Positions 35,454 to 46,700 of a DNA stretch of 64,000 bases are shown piece after piece. Positions within the stretch are counted from its first letter, which is position 1. Each line of letters starts with the position of its first letter. The DNA is from Phallus indusiatus (taxonomy: Eukaryota > Basidiomycota > Agaricomycetes > Phallales > Phallaceae). The translations under genes and the position numbers were made by a program. The notes under the pieces were generated by a model that was not told where the DNA came from, did not search any database, and worked only from the letters and a program-made list of their open reading frames with translations. The DNA is taken from positions 558,001-622,000 of the forward strand of contig JAQFWX010000018.1 of the NCBI GenBank assembly GCA_027605045.1, in the 5' to 3' direction.

Positions 35454-37723
35454 ATGGACCGACGTCAGACACTGCATCCTCTTGCTGACTCCGGCAATCT
35501 GAAGTCCAGCATCCCAGTACCCGCTTCCGCAGTCAAAGTCAATCCTGTAGTCCGTCCGCCCCCACCGACTGCGTCGCGAATGTCCATGCTATCATCTCAA
35601 CCGAACAACTTTCAGCCCCGGTTGTCTATGATGAGGTCTGGCTCACAGAATATGGATCCAATGTTAGCGAGCGTTAGAAAACACGCAGACTTGGCTTTTG
35701 GACGTACCCCAATGAGCGCGAAACTGTGTGTAATATAGAATTGCTGGAATGTTATCTCATTTGCTCAATTTATTCATAGTTCACGTCGAGGAATAATCGG
35801 GCGGCAATCTACTGCTCCTACATCCATGCTAAATACTTCAACTCAACCCATAAAAGACATCCGACCCATCCGCGATAAGCAATTTCAGCTGTCAGAGCAA
35901 AAGCAGATCCTGAAGTTTTTAACGGAAGGTCAATTTCCGGGGAACGTCACCATGAAAACACTACAGTCTCCTACAAATAAAGATTTCCAAACTATCTTTC
36001 GTTGGTTATTTGAAATCTTGGATCCATGTTACGTCATGTGCAAAGGCAACAAAAAGTTCGAAGATGAAATTATCCCCACCCTCAAATATCACCGATACCC
36101 AGCAGCTGATCAGATAAATGTCAAATGGTTACAAGCGGTCGGCAGTATGCATGCATGGCCCTCACTTTTGGCTGTACTTCACTGGATGACTTTACTTTGT
36201 CTCGTGAGTTCTGCTTCTCAATAAGAACAGATGAAGAATAGCTGAGAAATTATAGGTAAAAACTTCATACGCGTCCAGTGACGACCCTACTGTACAAAAT
36301 AAAGCTCTTGTTCCCGAAGATTTTGAGGAAGAACATAATAATACGTTGGCTTTCGACTATTACGTTGAGGCGTATTATGTCTTTCTCCAAGGATCCGATG
36401 ACTTCGCAGAACAAGATCAAGAATTTGAAGAGCGTTATGGTATGTTTTCTAAAATGTGTGCATCGGGAGTAAGCATATTCAAACATTAACCACGTTCAGC
36501 TCGTCGAAATCAGGTCATTTTCCAAGAGCGAGATCGTCTCAAAAGCGAACTGGAGGAACTGAAGAAAGAATTCAACACACTAACCGCAACACCTGTACTG
36601 TCATCGAATTTCCATGCTCCTTTGCCTTGGACTGAATCTTTTCCAGCCCCCCATCTTCAAACTTCAGGAAGACAATGCCAGTCTTAAACGCGATCAAATG
36701 AAGTTCACAAGCGTCATTGTTCATAACCGAGCGAAGGTAGAGAAATACAAGGAAGCCGTGAAGACACTGATGGCAGAAATAGCTGCTCAGGGTATTTCTA
36801 CTGGTCCCTTATTAACTCACCAAAAATATACTAATCCGATATAGAATCCAACCTTGGGAAATTAAGAGATGAATATCAACAACTTTCATTCACGGTCAAA
36901 GAGCAGAATCTTTCTCCCCAAGAGGTGGCTCGAATGAACACTGAACATGACAATTTATACCGTACCCTCGGAGAATTGAAACGTAAAGTTGCGGAGACAC
37001 AACAATCGTACCATAATTCAGAGGTGGCTTTGGCAAATCGGACAGCAGATGTGGAAAAAGCCGTAGACGAGTATATGGGGTACCTTTGGCGACTAGAATT
37101 ACATCCACAGCCTCCATCGCCTTTTGAAACCATCAGATTCGATATCAACTTCGATGCTGCGAAGGAAGATCCCAAGCAAATGATATTGGGAGAAGATCTG
37201 AAAGGAACGATTGCACCAATACTTACCCAGCTTGCTCACGGGAAACGGAAACAGCGAGGTGACGCTGAAGACGAGATCATTCAGATCGATTTCACCACCG
37301 AAAAAATATTGGTAGAGTGCGAAAATCTCGAGGAGACCATCAATAATATTGAAGTTCGAACCAATGTTCTTACGGAACAAGCCGATGCACTCCGAAAAGC
37401 CACGCAAGACGATGCATTCATTAGCAACACCGAAGTTGCGCGTTTGGAAAGGGAACTGGCTCAAGCTAGGGCGGCTGCTAAGTCAAACGGATTGGGAGCA
37501 AAGCTAAAAGTACAAGCACTCCAAATTGCGTGAGTTGAATACCTATTCGTGAAGTATATCCCGTAACCACTACCACAGTTATCAAGAACAAATTGAAAAG
37601 ATGGATCGTCTAAGGGAGGAAACCATTAAAGCCATTGTCAAGACTACCAATGACATGGTTAATTTTAAAGAAAAGCTTTCAGAAAACCTGAGTGACTTGC
37701 GTCAATTCGCGGAAGAGAATTGA
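35454..37723 (+). CDS. NDC80: Kinetochore protein Ndc80 (Hec1)
   Basis: Ndc80 is the main microtubule-binding subunit of the outer kinetochore. The N-terminal tail is basic, Ser/Pro-rich and disordered (MDRRQTLHPLADSGNLKSSI, MLSSQPNNFQPRLSMMRSGS). The calponin-homology domain follows: IRDKQFQLSEQKQILKFL, TNKDFQTIFRWLFEILDP, DEIIPTLKYHRYPAADQINV and VKWLQAVGSMHAWPSLLAVL. The rest is long coiled coil, including LRDEYQQLSFTVKEQNLSPQ and EVARLERELAQARAAAKSN. About seven introns are present, one directly after the CH domain. Stop at 37721-37723. SPC24, encoding a partner in the same four-protein complex, lies 18 kb downstream. Confidence 0.96.
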
Positions 37724-37833
37724 CTCAAATGATTGTGTTTGTTTGTCGGTTTGACTCTGTATTATCATCTTTTTTTTTGTTTTATGAGTTAGTTGCGCTG
37801 AATGTTGTAGTTATTGCATTTTTGTATCCTACG

Positions 37834-39251
37834 CTACCTGTCATTATCATCCAAATAAGACGATTGGGGTGGAGCCACCGCCAAGCTTTCGGGGAAGTAA
37901 GCCTCGACAATTTGTCCCAGTTCCGAGCCCATCCAATACCACCTTCTATTAGGTGATATTTTTAAGTTAGGTATAAGTCTCACGCCTCGCCGAGCGAGCT
38001 CTATCACGATTCGGGAGATGTTCCGTGTATCCTAAGAAAACCTTAGTGAGGAAAGCTGAATAGGATGGAGAGACGAACATCGATTCCGCAGTGCTGCCGA
38101 CCTAGGTATCGAAGCTCAATAGGGTTCGAACATGGCAAAAACAATGGTCGAGCTCGTACCTTCAAATGGCGGAAGCGATAAAGCAGATAATTGCCTAGTA
38201 AGATTCAACGTCACCTAGTAGTTAAAAATGATATTCACTATTGAATGACAGTAATATGGGAATAGGATCAATTACACTTTTTTTGTCACCTTTGCGATAA
38301 CCAAGTAGATCATAAACGTATCTTCGGGAGTCTAATACATCGCCTCGAACCCAGTCGGGCATTTTTATCTGAGCGAACGAGACGATTCAGCGCATTAGAA
38401 AAGAAAAAAAGATGAGCTTATTCTACTTTCGATATAAAGCACTGTTTTACAACGAAATCACGAATATCGTAGGGACCATCAGTTACCCAGACGTAGTTGC
38501 AGAGTCGGTTGCCGGTTTTAGGGCATATCAAGCCATTGCGAATCAAGAATTTCCGACAGTTATCGAGGACAGTAGGGAAAGTCGGAGCTGCATCAACGTC
38601 TGAAAAGAAGATGAGAGAGAAAGAGAGAGAATTAGATTAGCTTTGGTCGAGCACCTTTTTGAGAGATGCCAGTGAGAGACATGCAAAACTGTGTAAGAGC
38701 CGGTCTCCATGTAGGGCGTACCTGAGATTGATGAGACAAAAACAGAAAGGAAATATGAAGATATACACCAGACGCACATATGAACGAAATTCGTCGACGA
38801 CTTTCAGTTTGGAGGCATATCCTTGCTCATCCATGTCCTCCCATGTCAAGAGAACCACTGGCCATTCCTAAAAGAACATATCGATAAAAATTGATGGCAG
38901 GAATGAATAGCGGATGCATAGCTGTACAATGATCTCGTTCGGCCAAGTAAAGTCGTTACCCGGAACGCAAGTTGCTTCAACATCAAGGACCAGAAAATAT
39001 TGCCGTTCTTGTTTAGCAGGCTTATGAGATATCGGAATCGATGCTGGAGTCAAAATCGGCTTTGGAGATGGTGTCGTAGAATCAGGTTCTTGAGTATGTT
39101 TAATTGTCGATGTCCAAGTAGATAGTAATGTCCTTCCTTTGTAGAGCACAAGACCGACGATTAAAGTACAAGCGCAGAATAAGCCGATAGACGACCACGT
39201 GTAATGTAATATCGCAGAACCTGAAGAAGGTCGAAATAGAGGATGATTCAT
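37834..39251 (-). CDS. ERI1-like 3'-5' exonuclease (DEDDh) with N-terminal membrane span
   Basis: ERI1-type exonucleases trim histone mRNA, 5.8S rRNA and small interfering RNAs. The DEDDh residues are present: LDVEATC (Asp and Glu), TDGPYDIRDF (second Asp) and QHCGIDDTRN (His and last Asp). This last motif is assembled across introns. The stretch WPVVLLTWEDMDEQG is an alternative reading near a splice site; the family phrase VVDEFRSYVRP follows. PDWVRGDVLDSRRYVYDLLG lies between the catalytic blocks. Unusually, residues about 14-36 (ILHYTWSSIGLFCACTLIVG) form a hydrophobic span, so the enzyme may be membrane-anchored or imported. The C-terminus is ISRIVIELARRGVRLIPN plus about 45 residues. 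It is convergent with NDC80, 110 bases away. A Dicer gene lies 4.5 kb further along. Confidence 0.85.
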
Positions 39252-39417
39252 GGTTTAAACAAGAAATAAATGACCGTCTTGCAACTGGTGAGGGAAGCCA
39301 AGTCAATGATACATAGCGTTCAACTCATTCAATGGAGCAAATCAATAGGCGTTTGCCGTGGCCGCGGAATCTTAAAAAAAAACCAGCCAGGGAAGAACAT
39401 TCACTATTGTCGATGTC

Positions 39418-40527
39418 ATGCCTGGTGGCGACGATTTCGAAGACGACTACGTCGCAGACGATGACATTCCTATCCTGTCTGACCAAGAAGAGATTCTGCT
39501 GAGGAACTGGAGCTCGTCAAAGTAGATCAGCCGGATGCCGCAGAGCTGGCCTCAATCTCGAAAAAACGGAAACGAAGGGAGAAGGAAAAGGAAAAACGGC
39601 TCAAGGTACGAGATGTTTTGAACAATTTTGTAGCTTTAAAGAAGACATGGAAATATTCTATAGAAACGCAAACTAGTTGTCGACTCTCGCCGTGACCCGA
39701 CCGAGGACAACAGACCGCTTTCTGCTCAGCTTTCATCTCCTGAAGCTGCAGCTGCATATCTACATTGTCACCAAAAGAACGTATTCAACAAGCTTTCGCA
39801 GTTGGAATTAGAAGAATTGAGAATCCCAGGTATGCGAGAGAAGAGTTTTAGCTACATGGGCCGTCCATTCAAATACTTTTATTTTGCAGAGGAAAGCGTT
39901 CTAGACACAACTTTGTACACAGGGCCTCGTACGCTAGATGATTTGGGTGAATTCATTGATCAAGGTCAAGCATATATACTTTTTCAGACAACGGCATTTG
40001 ATCTGAACGGTTAATTCAGCGGTCCCAAAACTAATGATAAGATTGAAACAACAGCCCAAGTTCAACGGCGCACCTACTCTTATATTTGTGGCTGGTGCAG
40101 CTCTTCGCGTGGCGGATGTTACTCGAGTGCTACGAAAATTCAGAGGCGAAAAAGGTGGAGAGATTGCGAAATTGTTTGCGAAACATATGAAGTTACAAGA
40201 TCAAGTCACTTATCTACGACGAACGAAGGTCGGAGTTGCTGCGGGAACACCGGGAAGACTTAGTCAATTATTAGAAGCAGGTAGGAACACTTTGTTGTCA
40301 AGCTGTCCACTAATATTGATGCGTTGTGGTATAATTACTTTAATTCAGAGGCATTGACGTTGCCCGCTTTGACGCATATAGTCCTCGATATATCAACACG
40401 AGATGCGAAAAAACGGACCCTTTTTGATATTCCGGAAATAAGAGAAGAGGTTTTCCGTGGAATACTGAGTCGGGAGGGGATTCTAACAGGACTGAAGAGC
40501 GGAAAGATAAAAGTAGTCCTGTTCTGA
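39418..40527 (+). CDS. CMS1: Cms1-like small-subunit processome protein
   Basis: Cms1 family proteins associate with the 90S pre-ribosome (U3 processome) and look like degenerate helicase cores. The N-terminus is acidic (MPGGDDFEDDYVADDDIPIL) and then basic (KKRKRREKEKEKRLK). The core has GAPTLIFVAGAALRVADVTR, FAKHMKLQDQVTYLRRTKVG and VAAGTPGRLSQLLEA, which is the usual Cms1 signature resembling helicase motif Ib. ALTLPALTHIVLDISTRDAK and a stop soon after GKIKVVLF complete it. Four introns are present. The Met at 39418 starts the acidic frame; an overlapping ATG at 39413 is out of frame. The stop lies nine bases from that of the convergent mL60 gene. Confidence 0.88.
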
Positions 40528-40536
40528 TTTTAGGGT

Positions 40537-41003
40537 TTAGAAGCCACGGGGGTTTGTCCGTTGAGTTATCTAAACAGTTTATCAATAAAATAAAAGACAT
40601 AGGAAGAGAAAGTTGATATTACTCTTGTCCACTTGGGAACTTTGTGGATTCCTTTGCGGTACCCAGTAGCTTTGGCGCTGAAGACGGTGTATTTATCGCG
40701 GGGCGGCATTTCATGCTCTTTGGGTAATTTCAACGCCTCGGTCTGCGGCTTTCGTTATAAAAACTCAGCACCCCAAACCACAGTACTCACAAGTGCAGTG
40801 CAGCGTACGCCACTTTCCCTAACAGCTTCAATGACACTGTCTACTCGCTTTAAACGTTTGCGCTGGTTCGCTTTTCGAGTAACAGACAGTTTCCACGGTG
40901 TTTTCCTTAAAACAAGATTAATAAAAAGTCTCAGATTTACAGACGACGTTTACCAAAGCAAACCACCAAAATTAACAGCAGTAGGGCGGAATGGCCCAAG
41001 CAT
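40537..41003 (-). CDS. MRPL31: Mitochondrial large-subunit ribosomal protein mL60 (MRPL31)
   Basis: This is a small basic mitoribosomal protein specific to fungi. Exon 1 reads [17 protein letters not shown]; the next gives [20 protein letters not shown] and [18 protein letters not shown]. Then comes [20 protein letters not shown] with [17 protein letters not shown], and a final exon adds [10 protein letters not shown]. This follows the MRPL31 plan from end to end, including the terminal RTNPxGF. Three introns of 50-60 nt are present, and length is about 105 residues. The open frames on the plus strand here (for example 40633-41043) are shadows of this gene. It is divergent from SF3A1, with 124 bases between start codons. 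Confidence 0.88.
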
Positions 41004-41127
41004 CGCGTGCAGCGCAAGAATGGGGGGAGGGATCGGAGTTTGAATTTGAATTTCACGGCGTCTGTTCTCTCGTGAATTGAATGGAATCTTTTCCGTTCGA
41101 GTCTGTTTCTCCCTCCGACAACCACCA

Positions 41128-43660
41128 ATGACGCAGGTACTCGCAGTTTCGCCGTCTCCTGTTGCACTCGATGCAGCTTCAGATGAGATACAGAAATCTA
41201 CTACCGCCGCTTTGAAATTCGCCACGGGATTGATTCTGCCACCACCCGAAATAAAATGTCAGCACTAGCAATTTCGCCATATTGTCTTCTTTTTTCGTAT
41301 ATGCTAATATTCGACTCGTTTAGCTGTAATTGACAGAACTGCCGGATTCGTGGCTAAATCGGCAAATCCTCCCCAGTTCGAAGAAAAGATTCGAGAAAAC
41401 CAACGCAATGACCCCAAGTTTTCATTCCTCAATATTGCCGATCCTTACCATGCCTATTACAGACACAAGTTGAACAAGATATTTGATGGTGAAGTCGACA
41501 CCCAGGAGATCTCAAAATCCCAAACGCCTGTTCCTGTAGCAGAACCCGCCATCAAGCCAAAAGTAGTTGGTAAAGAACCCCCGAAGCCAGAGTTTATGTT
41601 GGATTTACCCAATATAAGTGCTGCTGATTTGTAGGTTTAATGCACATCATGCTTCCTAACAGTCCTTTTGACCGCATTGTAAAGGGATGTTATGAAACTG
41701 ACTGCTCTTTTTACGGCTCGAAGAGGGCGGACCTTCTTAGCAGCATTGTCTCTTCGTGAGGGGAAGAACCACCAGTTCGAATTTTTACGTCCAACACATT
41801 CCTTGTTTGGATACTTCAATCAGCTGGTTGAACAATATAGCAAGGTTCTTTTACCTTCTCCTGAGCTTCTTCAAAAGGTAAATTCCGCTGCTAGTGAAGA
41901 GGGAAAATGGAAAATCCTCGACGAAGCCAGGGAGCATGCTGACTGGGAACGGCATCGAAGGGAACGAGAACAACAAAAGGAGGACGAGAAAGAGGCAGAG
42001 CGAAGTACGTGATTCTCTCCCAAAAAATTCGAATCATCACGACTGAGGATTACTTAGTTGCTTTCGCTGAGATTGATTGGCACGACTACGCGATTGTACA
42101 AACGATAGAGTTTACAACGGCAGATGTCAACGCAGACCTGCCGCTGCCGATGAGCATACAAGAGATGGAAAACATGACCTTGTCACAAAAACGTATGGCC
42201 GCGATGATAATGGAGAACACTGCCGAAGACATAGAGGCCCATAAGGCTAAGCAAGCTGCTACTGACCATGATGTTACCGCTGCAAAACTTGAAGACGCCG
42301 ATGAAGACGAGAGAGACGAGCGGATACGACGGGAAGAGGCTGAGAGACAGAAAGAACTGGAGCGAGCTAAAGCGATGCAGACCTCTCTGGGTGCAGGTCC
42401 AATGAAAATCCGCACTGATTACGTTCCAAAGAGTAAGCATCATTTAACGCGTTTGCTTATCATTGATGATATGAAACATTATTGCAGTCGGTGCGAAAGG
42501 CGCGAATATATCCATGACAACTTGTCCAGTGTGCGGACAACAAGTACCAGTCGATGAATTGCAGGAACATATGCGTATTGAGTTATTGGATCCTCGGTGG
42601 AAATCTCAACGTGATGCGCTTGAAGCTCGTAAAGCTCAAGCTTCAGAGCTGCAGCAAGGTGCTAATGTAGTCTCGTCCTTGAAATATTTGGCTCGTACTC
42701 GTGTGGATATCTTCGGTGCCGAAACTGACGAGGAGAAACGGAAGCATGAAGAGGAGGAAGAAGTGGCAAGACGAAAAGAACGAGAGAGACTGGTTTGGGA
42801 TGGTCATACCGCTACCAAGGCTGGTACATTGGATAAGTTCCAAACAAACGTGAATTTGGATGAGCAAATAGCTGCTATCCACAAAAGTAAAGGCTTAGCT
42901 CCGTAAGTCTTTTTGGTTGTTCTTACTTGTCTTCATATCTTAATGCATTTGCATTTTATCCAGAGTTGATAATGCCGCTATCGGACCAGGAATTGGACCG
43001 TCGGTCGGAGCAACAAGTCTGCCACCCCCTCCGCCATCACTCCCAATGCCTCCTCAAATGCCAAACCAGATGCCAAACATTCAAGCAGGCATGATGCCGC
43101 CACAACAACCTGGAATGTTTGCTCAGCCATTAATGCTCCCACCTCTCCACTACCAACCAAACACATTGCCCCCGTATGGCTTCCAACCTGGACGGCCAAT
43201 GAATGCCCCAATGAATGCCTACGCTCCTCCCCCTCCCCCTCCTCCAACTGGTGTCATACGCTCAGCTGATGAAATGGCGACTGGTGATGACCAGGATGTC
43301 CCTCCCGCGAAACGACAACGTGTGGCTAAGTTGCCTGGAGGGCACTTGTATCCCGAACAGGATTGGATTAACACGCACCCCGCGCCTATCTCTATCGTGG
43401 TACAGTTGCCCAAAATCCCTGAAACTCCAGAGTGGAAAATGGATGGCAATAGCATTACAATTCCCGATTTGCCGGTTACATTATTGATATCGACTCTTCG
43501 AGAAAGAATTGTCCGTCACATAGATTCACCATTAGCACCTGGAAAGGTGAAATTGTCTTACTCGGGTAAGCCATTGTCAAATCAGCAAACCATGGCATTG
43601 TATAACCTGGAGGACGGAGATACATTGGTCGTGGATGTTCAGAGGGTCAAGAAGAAATGA
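41128..43660 (+). CDS. Splicing factor 3A subunit 1 (SF3A1/Prp21)
   Basis: This is a U2 snRNP component needed for pre-spliceosome assembly. Two SURP modules are visible. The first is VIDRTAGFVAKS followed by NDPKFSFLNIADPYHAYYRH; the second includes MKLTALFTARRGRTFLAALS and FGYFNQLVEQYSKVLLPS. A charged region with a conserved DLPLPMSIQEMENMTLSQKR block and MTTCPVCGQQVPVDELQEHM (a zinc-binding-like CPVCG) follows. A Met/Pro-rich linker (PPQMPNQMPNIQAGMMPPQQ) leads to a C-terminal ubiquitin-like domain ending in DGDTLVVDVQRVKKK. That domain makes it the animal SF3A1 type rather than the shorter yeast Prp21. About six introns are present. Confidence 0.94.
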
Positions 43661-43776
43661 AGATTTGTCCTAAAACGTTATTGTAGTACAGAATTTGTTC
43701 TTAATTTGTTGTATCAATAGTACTTTCAAAAATTTGGAATCAAAAATATTACACTTCTAAATTCGTGAAAGACGTT

Positions 43777-46700
43777 TCATAACTCCATAGTATCTACAAG
43801 ATCTTCAACTTCATGCTCATCGGTTTCCTCATCATCGGATGTAGCATGAGATTGAAGGTCTATAGAATCTTCGGCGTCATGTAATTCCTTCGCTGCACGA
43901 ATAGCAAACTCCTCTTCTTTCTCATCGTCAAGATCGTCCTTATCCACATTAATGACATCTTCACGTTTCAATGGCACTTTGTTCAAGTCGCAATCACATA
44001 TTTCACCCACGAAAAAGTCCTTTTCAAATTGTTGAAGGATATTGTAAGCCAATAAAGGTTTGACTTTGTTCAGTCCTCGATTCCCCGCGAGGAAAGGTTC
44101 TCCGACGACAATATCATGAACTTTGAATCGGAGTGCGTCATTATGTTTGTTTGTCGAATCCGAGTTTTGACTGCAAAATTTCCTGGTACAGAAATGAGCA
44201 AGAACATCGTGAAAAAAAGGATCGGACGAACTCGAATTTAGCCCTTTGGCAACCTTTCTTTGCCATACGTATGTACAGCTCTGAAGTGGGATCCCGGGGG
44301 AGCTTGGGCTTAAGGACTTGCAACAACGGGTCCATTATTCGCAGAATGATCGGTTTCACGCGTTCATAATCGTAATGTGAGTCAACGAATATGGCACCAC
44401 AAAGGCTTTCCATAACATCAGATAAAGCCTTGGGGGGATCGTACCGCCAACCTTCCACCACGACGTGGTAATAATCCATATCCTGATGTTCCGAAACCGC
44501 GTGAGTGATAGCTCGTTCTAGGTCAACGTTACTCCTTAAAAGGTACTTCTGTAAAGAGAGCCTTCGTATTGCTATAGTTGTCAAAGCGGGTGCCCACACG
44601 GCTCTAGACTTGGCCCAAGTAAGCTGCCCCGACGTAGCCTGAGGGAATTTATTATAGAGGTATTCAAGAACGACAAGGTCAACGAGAGCTGTTGGTATAT
44701 CGTCAACACATGCAGTTTTCCACTATAACATGATTGTAATCACATACCATCGCCCAAGAATTCTAAACGTTGATAACTTGGCGTCTCAGAGGCCGCAGAC
44801 GGGTGAGTAAAAGCTTCGCAAAGGAGACTGCCGCTTTTAAACTGATATCCTAATTCTCCCTGTAAAGCATTGAATAGAGATGGCACGGGATCGGTAGATC
44901 TGGGTGGATATCTGGTGTTCCAAGGCTCGGAACCACCAAAGCACAACTGCAACTCTACCCCCATCTTCAAAGATGCATCGAGACCACCGGACAAAAAGCT
45001 AGCACCCAACAGAGATTCCATACAATCTTGAAGACCTCGACGACCGAACTTCCGTTCCACGTTCCACCGTCCGTCTTGAAATTTTCCGCCTTCAACGGTG
45101 GGTCGCCACTTTCTCACGGAGGATGGCTCGCAGGAAAGAAATCTTCCCAAACGGATCTTGTTTGCCCATGCTACCAGGGCGCGGTTGCTCACAGAGTTCT
45201 GCCTCAAACAGTCCAACTGGCCTTGTAAGGCAAAAAAGAGTTTGAAAAGAGCTCAAAAAAATACCCGTTGGTCGACATACCTTCATGACGATATGGAAAT
45301 CTATTGTAAACATATGTCACGACACATATCTTGAGTACCGAATCTCCCAATGTCTCCAACCGTTGGTTGTTGAAGCTAAGATTAGTACTGGGTAACGTCA
45401 GGGCTTCAACCACAAGATCTTCACTGATGCAAGGTAAATTCAAGTTTTCGATAGCTTCGCGAGCTCGATAAGTATCAGTAATCCGGCGAATAATTTGAGG
45501 AAATATGATGAATGACTCTATTTGAGCACGAGAGAAAGCAAAAACATCGCACGCTGCCATCGGAACCCATATGAGCTTCTTGGGCTGCTGTTCAATTTCT
45601 GATATGGGCTTGGAATGACTGGCTGGATGCTGATATTCCGACGTAAAGTGTCGGCTGAACTTCTCGACCTTTTATAAACAATAGTAAATGTTGGTGTACA
45701 GGTTCTAATTACTGAACTGAGAAAACTTACGCGTAACAAAGGGCCTTCACGAGGAATAAATACAGGATAGCGCCGATTCGTATAAACTGACTCGAAATAT
45801 TCCAGATAAGTAGAAAACCGGCCGACGAGTTCTTTGCTGTCTTGGAGAGTCGGTTCGGAAAGAGGGGTCAGATCCTCTCGTACCTCACGCAATAGCAAGG
45901 GACTTCCTCGTCGATAGCGCACTTCTAATAATAAATAGCCTTCGTCTGTATGCTTGATATCCGCGTTCTTGATCAAAGGATTTTCTATTGTATCCCGCAT
46001 TTTTTTGAAATCGGGATTACCACGCAAATCCAGAGGGATCAGAAAACAAGTGAGCTGGTCAAAGGTTTTCGAAGTATTGCACCATTTAATACCTAACGCC
46101 GTGAAATCGTGCAGAGTTTGCCACGCGCTGCAAGGTAATTCTACAGAGATTGATGTAGTGAAATATAATCGACCGTTGTTAATGGGGAGTTCCGGCAAAG
46201 GTGCTGTTAAAGGACCAGCCGTCACTAAAGCCATGACCGCGCGATCTTGTCCGGGAAAAACAAAAGGGTGGATCCAAGCTGTAAACACTGTTCGATTATC
46301 TTGAATATTCCAAGGTAGCCACGGGTCATAAACAAGAACATCCATCAGTTGATCGATATGCTCCAAATCAGGTATCAATCGATCGTCGGCGTCTTTAACT
46401 TCGTATCCTGAAGTCTTCCTGACAGGAAGAAAATGCTGGTCAAAAACATTCAAGGGATCAAATAAGGCTTTGCACGCGACAAACGCTGCGGCCGCTTTCG
46501 CTTCCTTTTTGGAATTGCGAAAACCGCCTTCATACGTCAGTTTATCGCGAGGTATAGGCAAAGCTGAGGGCAGAGTGACTGTAACCTGGAAACCTTCCGT
46601 GTATATCGGTTGGATGGCCTTGGTGAATTTATCTCGAGGAATCAAGGCGCAAAGATGGTTCAGAAGACTGACAGCAGAGCCGAAGGTGAGGACAGCCCCG

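Noticed and set aside
40633..41043. A plus-strand 136-codon frame
   Set aside because: It is the complement of the mL60 gene, whose exons match the family end to end.
44190..44215. Frameshift in a seven-T run of Dicer suggesting a broken gene
   Set aside because: A 49-nt GT-AG intron covering the run restores the dsRNA-binding frame in phase, and its size matches other introns here.
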